Program-made: the position numbers and the translations under genes
The notes under the pieces: model-generated
The model's database searches: none
What the model was told of the DNA's origin: nothing
The model's input: only the letters and a program-made list of their open reading frames with translations
Shown: piece after piece, positions 20,996 to 31,023 of the stretch
Layout of the letters: every line of letters starts with the position of its first letter
Position numbering within the stretch: position 1 is the stretch's first letter
Assembly: GCA_004213175.1 (NCBI GenBank)
Contig: SHAT01000005.1
Coordinates: 1-64,000, forward strand
Length of the DNA stretch: 64,000 nt
Direction of reading: 5' to 3'
Source: Pseudomonadota bacterium
Lineage (GTDB): Bacteria > SAR324 > NAC60-12

Positions 20996-22411
20996 ATGCT
21001 GTCTTCCGAAAAAAGAAAACAAAATACAATGGTTCCCGATCCTTCATCGAGGACACACTCGCAAGCTTCTGATCTTAATGAATTGCTGCCTCATGACAAG
21101 ATGGCAGAGCAGGCTGTGTTGGGAGCGATTATTATTCAGAATTCAGTACTTTTGCAGATTCTGGACATCCTTACTTCAGACGATTTTTTTTCTCCGGCGC
21201 ATCAATTCATTTTTGCAGCCATGCAGGAAATGGCATCGCAGGAACCTCCTGTCCCTATTGATGAACTGACCCTTCTAAACCATTTGGAATCCAGACAGCA
21301 ACTTGAACAAACAGGTGGGGTGGATTATTTAAATGAGTTGTCAAAGAAAACCCCAGTTGCCGAAAATGCTGAGTTTTACGCACAAATTGTAAGAGAAAAA
21401 GGTCAACTCCGTGACATTATCCTTACAGCCCATGAAGTTGCAAAACGCGGTCAGGAAGGGTCTGCTGAAAATATTTCTGATTTCATCTCTTCAGCTACTG
21501 AACGCTTGCAGTCAATAGATGCGCGTACACGTCTTAAAAGTTATACTCATCTCAAAGAAATTCTTGCTACAAACTTTGAAGAATTAGAGAAAATTTCTGA
21601 CTCACCGGAAAATGTAACAGGAGTTCCAACCGGTTTTGCTGAATTGGACGAACTGACACGTGGTTTACAAAATGGCGATTTAATCATTCTGGCCGGCAGA
21701 CCTTCAATGGGTAAAACGGCACTAGCAGTGAATATGGTACTTTATGCTTCAGCACATGCTAAAATTCCGTCACTAATCTTCAGTCTTGAAATGCCCAAAG
21801 AACACATTGCGATGCGACTGATATGCAGCGAAGCAAAAGTAAATAACAGGAAATTACTTGTTGGGGATCTAGAACAGGAGGATTGGGACAAACTGATGGA
21901 AGGTACTACAAGGATGATGGAAGCTCCACTGTTAGTAGATGACCGATCAGGTATTAATCCTAATTATGTAAGACAGGTGATCCGCCAGGCCAAAAAGGAA
22001 TTTCCTGAACTTGGACTTGTGGTAATTGATTATGTTCAACTGATGCAGAGCAACATGCGGAATCCTTCACGAGAGCAGGAAATATCTGAAATATCACGAT
22101 CATTGAAAGGTATTGCAAAAGAATTTTCTCTGCCATTGGTCGTTTTGTCTCAGTTGAACCGTGGGCTTGAGAGGCGTACTGAAAAACGGCCTATGATGTC
22201 TGATTTGCGCGAATCGGGTGCACTTGAACAGGATGCGGATTTGATAGTCTTTATTTACCGGGATGAAGTTTATAATCCTGATACAGAGGACAAGGGCATT
22301 GCTGAAATAAGTATTGCAAAACATCGAAATGGTGAAATAGGGATTAAACGCCTCGCTTTTATTGGACAGTATACTAAATTTGCCAATTTAGCTCTTGGTA
22401 CAGGTAGTTGA
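20996..22411 (+). CDS. dnaB: replicative DNA helicase
   Basis: EQAVLGAIIIQN; GDLIILAGRPSMGKTALAVNM; VVIDYVQLM; LRESGALEQDADLIVFIYRDEVY; no intein seen. Confidence 0.97.
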   Translation: MLSSEKRKQNTMVPDPSSRTHSQASDLNELLPHDKMAEQAVLGAIIIQNSVLLQILDILTSDDFFSPAHQFIFAAMQEMASQEPPVPIDELTLLNHLESRQQLEQTGGVDYLNELSKKTPVAENAEFYAQIVREKGQLRDIILTAHEVAKRGQEGSAENISDFISSATERLQSIDARTRLKSYTHLKEILATNFEELEKISDSPENVTGVPTGFAELDELTRGLQNGDLIILAGRPSMGKTALAVNMVLYASAHAKIPSLIFSLEMPKEHIAMRLICSEAKVNNRKLLVGDLEQEDWDKLMEGTTRMMEAPLLVDDRSGINPNYVRQVIRQAKKEFPELGLVVIDYVQLMQSNMRNPSREQEISEISRSLKGIAKEFSLPLVVLSQLNRGLERRTEKRPMMSDLRESGALEQDADLIVFIYRDEVYNPDTEDKGIAEISIAKHRNGEIGIKRLAFIGQYTKFANLALGTGS

Positions 22412-22414
22412 AAT

Positions 22415-22448
22415 AATTGCAGTTAACTTGAAAAGAGTAACTGCAATT
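22415..22448 (+). terminator. strong hairpin directly after dnaB stop
   Basis: AATTGCAGTTA-acttgaaaagag-TAACTGCAATT, 11-bp perfect stem, no clear T-tract. Confidence 0.5.
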
Positions 22449-22576
22449 CAATTATATGGGACTATAGTGATGTTCTTCAAAATCATTACGTTTAGACTAG
22501 TTTTCAAGACAAAAATCAGCTACGAAATTAAAATAAAGATGATTGATCTGCAAACATAAGTTAATCTGAAATATTT

Positions 22577-23578
22577 TTGATGATGCAAAACATAGAAGAA
22601 TTGCAGGAATATCTATTCAGTTTAACGAATGGTGTAAATCTGTCAGGTCAAACAGTTACTGCTGCTCCAGGAGGCTTGCCGACTCCGTGTTTCCCGAATG
22701 TAATAGAGAAAGTTTTAAAGATTTTGACTGGGGACGAATGGGACGAACTGACTGAACGTGCACAGAATTACCTTAAATGGATTTCAGTAAAAGCTGAATG
22801 TATCGACGCTCTTGCTCCTAGACAAGAACATACAACGACACATGGATTTGAGTTGTTGGCTATGGACAGAGATGCAAATAGTTTTGGTGAAATAGTAGAT
22901 CGTTCACAAGAATTATCTATTCCTTCGGTATTGGTACGTTTTGCTTCACTGGTAGCTACATTTCTGACTGTTCGTTTACTGAGACAACACATGGAAAGTG
23001 ATCAGGAAAGTATGCCTTCACTGACATTTTCGCAAAATGTTGACTCTTTTTATTTGAATTATCCCCGAACATTAAAGATACTCTTGGAATTGTTTCCGGA
23101 GTATCATGAAATGTTTTATTTTGAAATCAATGAAGAAGTCACCGAAGATTATTTAACTACCATACGCGCACTTGCGGAAGATTTGGGAATACGGCTCGCT
23201 CTCGATGATACAAACAAAATGAATGTAAACGTGCATCATCAATTGCTGGACCTTGCAGATTGGATCAAGATTGACTTTCAGGCGACAGCGTATCTGGAAG
23301 AGCAGTTGTTGGGTGGTGAAGGAGAAAATATTATACAGCATTTTGAAGAATATGCTCATGGCGCAAGGTCTCCGGTTATTGTGTTTGAAGGACTTCAGGA
23401 AACTTCACCTTTAAAAGTGTTTTTTGAAGAACGTTGGAAAATTCTTGATACAGTACTTTACTATCAAAGCAGGGAGCGCTTGCCAGTTCATCCCTGGAAC
23501 AAATATTTTGGTTTAATTCAGGACTATCATGAAGACAAATATGGGCTCTTTTTTAAAGGATTGATCAATGATAAATAA
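22577..23578 (+). CDS. divergent EAL-domain protein (c-di-GMP phosphodiesterase-like)
   Basis: FELLAMDR (EAL position), FSQNVDS, FYFEINEEVTEDY, LGIRLALDDTNKM, DWIKIDFQ, VIVFEGLQE. Confidence 0.65.
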   Translation: MMMQNIEELQEYLFSLTNGVNLSGQTVTAAPGGLPTPCFPNVIEKVLKILTGDEWDELTERAQNYLKWISVKAECIDALAPRQEHTTTHGFELLAMDRDANSFGEIVDRSQELSIPSVLVRFASLVATFLTVRLLRQHMESDQESMPSLTFSQNVDSFYLNYPRTLKILLELFPEYHEMFYFEINEEVTEDYLTTIRALAEDLGIRLALDDTNKMNVNVHHQLLDLADWIKIDFQATAYLEEQLLGGEGENIIQHFEEYAHGARSPVIVFEGLQETSPLKVFFEERWKILDTVLYYQSRERLPVHPWNKYFGLIQDYHEDKYGLFFKGLINDK

Positions 23579-24857
23579 GTGTTTCCTAAGTCTTAATTTA
23601 CGAATGGTTATATTATTATTATTTGTAAGTTCAGGAACGTTATCTGTTGTAACATGCAGTTCTTCAGACATACCTACAGAATCAAGTGCTGTGCCTTCAA
23701 TTGTTTCCGGGACAGTCTTTGAGTCTGTGGTTGAATATGATGCGGGAGAAAACCCACTTGGCATTACCTTAGGAGATCTCAATGGAGACAACAAAAATGA
23801 TATTCTTGTAACAAGTCCCAGGAAGCAGGATGGAATATCAACTACCGCAGACGGTAGCATGACTCTATTTCTTAATAATTCTTCTTCTACAAGTAGTTTC
23901 CCATTTTCATCAAGCACTATTAGTCCCGTTACCGCTGACTGGAGACAGGATGTGATTTCAGCTGATTTTACAGGAGATAACAAAACTGACCTGGTGGTTA
24001 CACAAACAGATCAGGACAAAATTAAATTGTTACGAAACGACGGTAACGCTAATTTTACAGATAATGGTAGCTTGACTTTAGGTGATGTGCCGATCAAGCT
24101 GATTTCTGGAGACTGGAACAGCGACAATCAAATCGATTTGATTGTGGTAAATCGTGATAACAGCAGTATTTCTATTCTTCAAAACAGCAATGGAGTATTT
24201 TCTGTTTCTCAGACTTTGTCTGTCAGTGAGCATCCAATACAGGTTGCCAGCGCCGATTGGGATGGTGATAATGATACAGATCTGGCTGTTTTGTCAAAGG
24301 AGAGTACTATGGTTCAAATCTGGTTAAACAGCGGAAGTGGTATTTTCAGTGCTCAATCTAATACATATACAGTAGGCAGTTTGCCAATCGATATGATTTC
24401 AGGAGACTGGAATTGTGATTCAAATCAAGACCTCGCGGTTAGTAATTTTGGAGACAGTACCCTTTCGCTGATTTACGGAAATGGCACTGGAAATTTTGAT
24501 TCACCCCTTACAATAAGTACTAGAAGTGGCCCAAGGACAATGGTTGCCGCGGATTTTGATAATGACAGTAAAATGGATTTTGTGGTAGGACACAAATTTC
24601 TTGTTAGTACGTCCGGATCAGCTCTTATTACAGGTGATTTTTCACTGACACTCAGTGACAATGGTTCCTCTACAGGTTATGTTACCCCTGTTTCATTTGC
24701 CGCTAGCCTAGATAAAGGGGGCGCTGCACCTGCTGATTTGGCAATTTCATACGTCGATAATGATTCTAAATTAGACCTTTTGATTACTCTGCCGTTTAGT
24801 AAAAAAATAGCACTGCTTTCCGGAAAACAATATTACGGTAATCTCTCCTGTCCCTGA
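23568..24857 (+). CDS. FG-GAP/VCBS repeat beta-propeller lipoprotein
   Basis: Signal peptide with lipobox-like SVVTC; about seven DxDxDxxxD(L/I) repeats (DLNGDNKNDI, DFTGDNKTDL, DWNSDNQIDL, DWDGDNDTDL, DWNCDSNQDL, DFDNDSKMDF, DNDSKLDL). Confidence 0.85.
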   Translation: MINKCFLSLNLRMVILLLFVSSGTLSVVTCSSSDIPTESSAVPSIVSGTVFESVVEYDAGENPLGITLGDLNGDNKNDILVTSPRKQDGISTTADGSMTLFLNNSSSTSSFPFSSSTISPVTADWRQDVISADFTGDNKTDLVVTQTDQDKIKLLRNDGNANFTDNGSLTLGDVPIKLISGDWNSDNQIDLIVVNRDNSSISILQNSNGVFSVSQTLSVSEHPIQVASADWDGDNDTDLAVLSKESTMVQIWLNSGSGIFSAQSNTYTVGSLPIDMISGDWNCDSNQDLAVSNFGDSTLSLIYGNGTGNFDSPLTISTRSGPRTMVAADFDNDSKMDFVVGHKFLVSTSGSALITGDFSLTLSDNGSSTGYVTPVSFAASLDKGGAAPADLAISYVDNDSKLDLLITLPFSKKIALLSGKQYYGNLSCP

Positions 24858-25074
24858 TTTTTATATTCAGATTGACTGGTGATGTTAACAGAACTACACT
24901 CTTAAAACTGTTTCTTTGGATATTGTTCAACTAAAGGATACTCTTTTATACTGTTTTTGTTATTCATTTTTTGAGATAATACAAAACATTCAGTGGAGTA
25001 AAATAACAAAGTACCTTGCTTTAAAAATATTTTAATTCAAGTACTACAAAAACACACATTCACAAAAAGGCAAT

Positions 25075-25905
25075 ATGCTGATTGTAGGAACATGGGGGGC
25101 TTTGTTGCTTTATATTATCAGTTGGATATCTGGGCTTTTCCCGCCTTTTGACAAAACTTCCAGCTCAAAGTTTCAGATATGGACTGAGCTTATAGGAATT
25201 CGAGTTGGCTGGATTATTCATACTTTTGCTTTGCTTGGATTATTATGGACTAAATCAGTATGGCCCACAACTTTTGTAAGTGATATACTTAGCGTTGCCT
25301 CATGGGTTAGTATATTGTTAATACAGGCCTTACCAGAAAGGCTGCCAAGTTTAGTTAACACGTCAATAGTTCGGCTTTTTGCAATTCTGCTGCTGGGGTT
25401 ATCTCTCATTATTTTTCAGTTTCAAATCTCGACGAGTGAAATTGTATCTGATAAAACTTGGCTTTATCAGGTTTTGCTTGGATCTCACATAATCATACTT
25501 ATAGCAGGTTATGTTATGCTGGGAGTCGCCTGTGTATCCAGCACCATCTTTCTATATCAGGAGCACCATCTAAAAACAAAACTCGTAACCTCGATGATGA
25601 TCCGTTTCCCTGCACTGGTTACACTGGACCGTCTCAGTTGGCAGGGAACCCTATGGGGTTTTTTGGCTTTGAGTATAGGTATTATGCTGGGGATATTAAT
25701 AAATAAAGATGATCAGTCTTTAATGGCAAACTTAAGATTTGGGGCATCGATTAGTGCCTGGTGTGTGTTTGCTATGCTATTACTGTTGCGCCAACTGCAA
25801 GTTATTCGTTCCAGTTGGAAAGCAATTTGGCCGATTGTAGGATTTAGCCTAGCATTAATGTCATTAATAGTGGAAATATTAAGATTGAATCTTCAAGAGT
25901 TCTAA
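25075..25905 (+). CDS. CcsA/HemX-type cytochrome c assembly membrane protein
   Basis: Polytopic; WLYQVLLGSHIIILIAGYVMLGVACVSSTIFLYQEHHLKTK...FPALVTLDRLSWQGTLWGFLALSIGIMLG. Confidence 0.75.
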   Translation: MLIVGTWGALLLYIISWISGLFPPFDKTSSSKFQIWTELIGIRVGWIIHTFALLGLLWTKSVWPTTFVSDILSVASWVSILLIQALPERLPSLVNTSIVRLFAILLLGLSLIIFQFQISTSEIVSDKTWLYQVLLGSHIIILIAGYVMLGVACVSSTIFLYQEHHLKTKLVTSMMIRFPALVTLDRLSWQGTLWGFLALSIGIMLGILINKDDQSLMANLRFGASISAWCVFAMLLLLRQLQVIRSSWKAIWPIVGFSLALMSLIVEILRLNLQEF

Positions 25906-25964
25906 TAAATATAGTTATTTATCATATCAGCAAAGAACGTAATGCATAAAACTAATCCGCAAAA

Positions 25965-26918
25965 ATGAAACAGGCTGCTAGTGAAAAAGATCTTTTAGAC
26001 ATTGAGAATGATATAGAGAGGATTCAAACTGCAATTAAAAATAAATTGGGTGTATCAAATCCTTTTTTAGCAGATATTGCTCACCATATAATTACTCCTC
26101 ATAACAATTCAACTAGATCTAGGCTGTTGCTGCAAAGTGCAAATCTCTTTAAGAAACCAGATGAAGATGTGATTGAAATAGGTTGCACTTTAGAATATTT
26201 GCACACGGCCTCTGTGTTGCACCGGCATATTAAAAAGCCTGAAAACGCAAGGCGTCACATGAAGCATGTCCAAAAATTATGGGGCTCAGAGGCAAGTGTT
26301 TTGCTGGGTGATTATCTCCTTTCGATATCATTTCAAATCTTAACACGCTTAGGTAATTTGGACGTGCTGGAATGTGTTTCTCTCGCTACACAAAATATTT
26401 CAATGGGACAAGTGCTTGAAATTTCAGAGCCTACTCTCACTGCGTCTCCAAAACACTGGCGGAATGTAACTCGTGATAAAATTGCGGGGCTATTTGGTGC
26501 AGGCGCTAAAAGTGCTGCTTACTGGGCAAATGCTTCTCAAGCTACAGCATCTACCTTGTATGCATTTGGCGAAACTGTGGGCATGGCAGCTCAACTTAAA
26601 ACCGAGCTTGATGTTATTGATGATGAGGAACGGTTTAAAGAGACATTGAAAGAAAAGGAATTATGGTTTCCTCTCTGCTTTTTACTTCACGAATGTTTAA
26701 CGAAAAGTGAATTAAGTGAAATGACAGAAAAATTGCAGGAAGATTTTGAACTGGAGAAAATGATTAGAGAGCTTAGAGTGCTTTTCAAACAACATAATCT
26801 GCATGAAAAAATGAAAGCGGAGGCCGTGCTGGAGTTGATAAAAGCAAAAGAATGTCTTGAACAACTTGAATTGGATTCAACTTCTCTTCAACCTTTAACT
26901 TCATATTCAACGATTTGA
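25965..26918 (+). CDS. polyprenyl synthetase-like protein lacking canonical Asp-rich motifs (probable pseudoenzyme)
   Basis: GCTLEYLHTASVLHRHIKKPENARR...WGSEASVLLGDYLLSISFQILTRLGN...RDKIAGLFGAGAKSAAYWA...YAFGETVGMAAQLKTELD. Confidence 0.65.
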   Translation: MKQAASEKDLLDIENDIERIQTAIKNKLGVSNPFLADIAHHIITPHNNSTRSRLLLQSANLFKKPDEDVIEIGCTLEYLHTASVLHRHIKKPENARRHMKHVQKLWGSEASVLLGDYLLSISFQILTRLGNLDVLECVSLATQNISMGQVLEISEPTLTASPKHWRNVTRDKIAGLFGAGAKSAAYWANASQATASTLYAFGETVGMAAQLKTELDVIDDEERFKETLKEKELWFPLCFLLHECLTKSELSEMTEKLQEDFELEKMIRELRVLFKQHNLHEKMKAEAVLELIKAKECLEQLELDSTSLQPLTSYSTI

Positions 26919-26919
26919 T

Positions 26920-27732
26920 ATGCCAGAATCACTGAAAATAAAGATTGATTCAGCAATTGCAGAAATTGAATTAAACCGTCCGGACAAAGCAAATGCGATT
27001 GATGAAGATCTATGGTTTTCCTTAGAAGATTGTTTTCGTGAATTAGACGAAACTGAAGCAGTTCGAGTGTGTATCCTGAGCGGTGTCGGTAGTCATTTTA
27101 CTTCAGGAATTGATCTTAAATTTTTACAGTCAGTAGGCCAGGAAGTTGAACATTTTAAATGTGAAGGGCGTAAACGTGAATATTTGCGACGCAAAATAAT
27201 AAAACTTCAGGCTGCATTTACACAAATAGAAAAGTGTCGCAAACCAGTTCTAGCTTCAATTCACGGGGGTTGTATAGGTGCGGGTGTTGATTTAATAAGT
27301 GCCTGCGACCTTCGTTACTCAACAAGTGACGCAGTCTTCCAGATAAAAGAAATTGATATTGGGCTAACCGCTGATGTTGGAACTTTACAGCGGCTTCCCA
27401 AGTTGATACCACGTGGTATTGTTCACGAATTAGCCTACACGGCGCGTAAATTTTCTGGCGAAGAAGCACGTGAATTTGGTTTGGTTAACAGTTGTTATGT
27501 TGATCATGAATCCTTAATTAGTGAAGTCCGGAATATTGCTGAACAAATCGCAGGAAAATCACCTTTAGCCATTCGCGGAGTTAAGGAAATGCTATTACAC
27601 TCGCGTGATAATTCAGTTGCAGACGGACTTGATTATGTAGCAACATGGAATTCCGCCATGCTTCTTTCTTCTGATTTGGAGGAGTCTTTAATGGCGATGT
27701 TGCAAAACCGTTCTGGTGAATATAAGGATTGA
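26920..27732 (+). CDS. enoyl-CoA hydratase/isomerase family protein
   Basis: IAEIELNRPDKANAIDEDLW...GSHFTSGIDLKFL...IHGGCIGAGVDLISACDLRY. Confidence 0.92.
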   Translation: MPESLKIKIDSAIAEIELNRPDKANAIDEDLWFSLEDCFRELDETEAVRVCILSGVGSHFTSGIDLKFLQSVGQEVEHFKCEGRKREYLRRKIIKLQAAFTQIEKCRKPVLASIHGGCIGAGVDLISACDLRYSTSDAVFQIKEIDIGLTADVGTLQRLPKLIPRGIVHELAYTARKFSGEEAREFGLVNSCYVDHESLISEVRNIAEQIAGKSPLAIRGVKEMLLHSRDNSVADGLDYVATWNSAMLLSSDLEESLMAMLQNRSGEYKD

Positions 27733-27842
27733 GGATTTTACATTATCTCTCGACTGTAGTCTACAATTATATTTTTCATGCAAGCGCTGTATCAATCGCT
27801 GAGCAGACAAAATTTCGAAATTATCTGGTAAAATTATATTAA

Positions 27843-30800
27843 ATGATACCCCGCCTTAGTCATCCGGAAAGTACACCTGAAATTGTGCAAAGTTTTCTGG
27901 CAGAGCTGCGTCAAAGTAGTTTTTCAGGGGACATTCAGCATGATTATGGAACACGTCTTATAACATCAACTGATAACAGCATTTATCAGGTGCTTCCTCA
28001 AGCAGTTGTTTTTCCGAAAAACACAGGTGACATCGAAGCGGTGCTACTCTTAACAGCTCAGCAGAAATTTTGTCAAAGTATAAAAATTACAGCACGCGGC
28101 GGAGGTACCGGTACCAATGGGCAGTCACTTACTAAAGGCATCGTGCTTGATTGTTCGCGTTATATGAACCGTATTCTTGAAGTGAATATTAAGCAGGGTT
28201 GGGTACGTGTAGAACCGGGTGTGGTTCTAGACCAATTAAACGAACATCTTGTGCCGCATAGTGTATTTTTTGCGCCCAATTTGTCCCCGAGTAATAGGGC
28301 AACTATTGGTGGGATGGTCAATACAGATGCTTGTGGAAAAGGTTCTCGTATTTACGGACGAACCAGCGACCATGTTTTAGAGTTGTCTTGTGTTCTTTCT
28401 AACGGAGAAACTCTTGAATCAGTTCCTCTAGATGAAAACAATCTAAGTGCATACAAACAAAAACCTGGAGTAGCGGGTGAGGTGTTTAAAGTTGTTGATC
28501 AAATTGTTCTGGAAAAAGCAGATTTGATTGATGAAGTTTTTCCTAATATGAGCCGTTTCATGACTGGTTACAATTTAGCGAAAGTTTACGGTAATTCGGA
28601 AAAAAACTTTAACTTAAACTATTTACTTTCGGGATCGGAGGGCACATTAGCAGTTTTGAGTGAGCTCAAACTGCGTTTGACGGATTTACCTAAATACAAA
28701 AGACTCCTAGTTGTAAAATACGAACAATTTGATGATGCGCTTCGTGATGCACAAATTTTGGTTGAGAGTGATCCGGCCGCGATTGAGACAATTGACGAAA
28801 AAATTCTCAGTCTGGCAAAAGAAGATGAAATATATTTAAAAATTAAAGATTTCATTGAAGACGAAAAACTTAAGTCTGGGAAAATAAATCGACCGACTCG
28901 TACCATCAGTCTAATTGAATTTTGCGGAAACAATAAAAACAAATTGGAAAATCAGATTTCTGCGCTATGTAAAATCATTGATGCGAAGAAAAATAAATCT
29001 GGAGAAGCAACGGGTTACTACAAGACTGCTGATCCTCAGGAAATAAAAAGTCTGTGGAGTTTAAGAAAAAAAGGTGTTGGACTTTTGGGTAACACAAAAG
29101 GAGAGCGCAAACCACTGCCTTTTGTGGAAGATACGGCTGTTCCTCCGGAAAATCTGGCGATCTACATTCGTGATTTTCGTAAATTACTTGAATCATATGG
29201 TTTGGAGTACGCCATGTTCGGGCATGTTGATGTAGGGTGTTTGCACGTTCGTCCCGCGTTAGATTTGAAAAATCTGGAGGAGGAAGGCTGGATACGTGAG
29301 CTTTCAGATCAAGTGGTGGCGCTGGTTAAAAAATACGGTGGTGTGATGTGGAGCGAACACGGTCGTGGTTATCGTAGTGAATACACAGTAGAATTTTTTG
29401 GTGAAGAACTGCATCATGATTTAAGACGCATCAAAGAAGCGTTTGATCCGGAAAATCGTCTCAATCCGGGAAAAATTGTCACCCCGATTTCTCAGGGTAC
29501 AGATAAAGTGGTGTCTATAGAAGGGCCTTTAAGGGGACATAAAGACCGGCAGATTGCTCCGGAATTGTTGAAGGAATATGAAACTGCAGTTAACTGTAAC
29601 GGTAACGGTGCTTGTTTCGATTATTCATCTAAAAATGTGATGTGTCCTTCTTCCCGGATTACACGTAACAATGTCCATTCTCCGAAGGGCAGGGCTGGCA
29701 TGATGCGGGAATGGCTCCGGTTGGTTTCCTTGTCTTCGGGAATAGAAGCTTCGACATCAAATAATTCAAGTTCGAATTTGAGCGGTTTTCTTCAGATGAA
29801 CTCCGCTGCTAAAAATTTTTTCTATAGTTCCTACAACAAAATAAAAAATACTATTCGTAAAAATCATGGTGAATATGATTTCTCCCATGAAGTTTATAAA
29901 TCAATGGCTGGATGTTTAGTCTGCAAAGCTTGTGTGACCCAGTGTCCGGTACATGTAAATGTCCCAGAATTCCGTTCAAAATTTTTAAACCATTATCATT
30001 CCAGATATTTACGTCCACTCAAAGATTATCTGGTTGGCTCAACTGAAACAGTCGGACGTTTATTTTCAAACATACCACGTACGGCAAACACGATAATAAA
30101 GTGGCCTTTGATTCGCAATTTTATGGAGGAAAAAATTGGTTTAAGAGATTTTCCTTCATATAGTCCTGAATCTGTTCGGCAACGTCTGCTTGATTCAAAT
30201 GCGGCTGAATTCGATCTGGATAATTTTAACTCTTTTTCACAGCAAGAGCATGAAAGTAGTGTAATCTTTGTTCAGGATGCATTCACTTCGTTTTATGAGT
30301 CTCAGCTTGTGCTTGAATTTTATGAATTACTGAGAAAATTGAACTACAATGTTTATGTAGCGCCATTTCATCCAAATGGTAAACCACTGCTCGTAAAAGG
30401 TTTTTTAACCCAATTCCGTAAAGTTGCAGAAAAAAACGCAAAGTGGCTGTCACATATCGCGTGCTCCAGAATTCCCATGGTCGGACTTGATCCCAGCGTG
30501 GTTTTGACTTATCGTGATGAATATTTAAAAATTCTTGGAGAAAATGAGTTGCCTTTTAAGGTCCTGTTGCCACAGGAATTTTTAGTTATGAATTCAGCTA
30601 AACATAGTAATTATGTGGCTGTTGTTTCCAAAAAATTACAGGAATATCAATTGTTGGGACACTGCACTGAAAAAACCGATGCCCAGCTCTCACAGAAGCA
30701 ATGGAAGGAAGTATTTGAGACATTTGGATTGTCACTGAGTCTGATACCTGCAGGTTGCTGTGGAATGGCTGGAACTTATGGACATGAAACAGAACATTAT

Positions 30801-31004
30801 GAAGAATCACGTGGAATCTATGATTTAAGCTGGAGCGATAAAATTCCGCAAGATCCTTTTTTGCGACAAAACATTTTGACCACCGGTTTTTCCTGCCGTA
30901 GTCAGATAAAACGTTTTGAAGGTTTTCGGCCATTACATCCTCTTCAGGTTTTACTAAGAGAAATAAAATCGGGTAGTTTAGAAAACAGTTCAGCGTCTGC
31001 CTGA
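27843..31004 (+). CDS. ydiJ: YdiJ-like FAD/Fe-S D-2-hydroxyacid (D-2-hydroxyglutarate) dehydrogenase
   Basis: STDNSIYQVLPQAVVFPKNTGD, GGGTGTNGQSL, CNGNGACFDYSSKNVMCPSSRITRNNVHSPKGRA, GCLVCKACVTQCPVHVNVPEFRSKFL, GCCGMAGTYGHE; strong agreement with remembered E. coli YdiJ. Confidence 0.92.
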   Translation: MIPRLSHPESTPEIVQSFLAELRQSSFSGDIQHDYGTRLITSTDNSIYQVLPQAVVFPKNTGDIEAVLLLTAQQKFCQSIKITARGGGTGTNGQSLTKGIVLDCSRYMNRILEVNIKQGWVRVEPGVVLDQLNEHLVPHSVFFAPNLSPSNRATIGGMVNTDACGKGSRIYGRTSDHVLELSCVLSNGETLESVPLDENNLSAYKQKPGVAGEVFKVVDQIVLEKADLIDEVFPNMSRFMTGYNLAKVYGNSEKNFNLNYLLSGSEGTLAVLSELKLRLTDLPKYKRLLVVKYEQFDDALRDAQILVESDPAAIETIDEKILSLAKEDEIYLKIKDFIEDEKLKSGKINRPTRTISLIEFCGNNKNKLENQISALCKIIDAKKNKSGEATGYYKTADPQEIKSLWSLRKKGVGLLGNTKGERKPLPFVEDTAVPPENLAIYIRDFRKLLESYGLEYAMFGHVDVGCLHVRPALDLKNLEEEGWIRELSDQVVALVKKYGGVMWSEHGRGYRSEYTVEFFGEELHHDLRRIKEAFDPENRLNPGKIVTPISQGTDKVVSIEGPLRGHKDRQIAPELLKEYETAVNCNGNGACFDYSSKNVMCPSSRITRNNVHSPKGRAGMMREWLRLVSLSSGIEASTSNNSSSNLSGFLQMNSAAKNFFYSSYNKIKNTIRKNHGEYDFSHEVYKSMAGCLVCKACVTQCPVHVNVPEFRSKFLNHYHSRYLRPLKDYLVGSTETVGRLFSNIPRTANTIIKWPLIRNFMEEKIGLRDFPSYSPESVRQRLLDSNAAEFDLDNFNSFSQQEHESSVIFVQDAFTSFYESQLVLEFYELLRKLNYNVYVAPFHPNGKPLLVKGFLTQFRKVAEKNAKWLSHIACSRIPMVGLDPSVVLTYRDEYLKILGENELPFKVLLPQEFLVMNSAKHSNYVAVVSKKLQEYQLLGHCTEKTDAQLSQKQWKEVFETFGLSLSLIPAGCCGMAGTYGHETEHYEESRGIYDLSWSDKIPQDPFLRQNILTTGFSCRSQIKRFEGFRPLHPLQVLLREIKSGSLENSSASA

Positions 31005-31023
31005 CAATCTCAGTGAGTAAAGA

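Noticed and set aside
20996-22411. Possible intein in dnaB
   Set aside because: DnaB is a common intein host, but the ORF has normal length and uninterrupted Walker A and downstream motifs.
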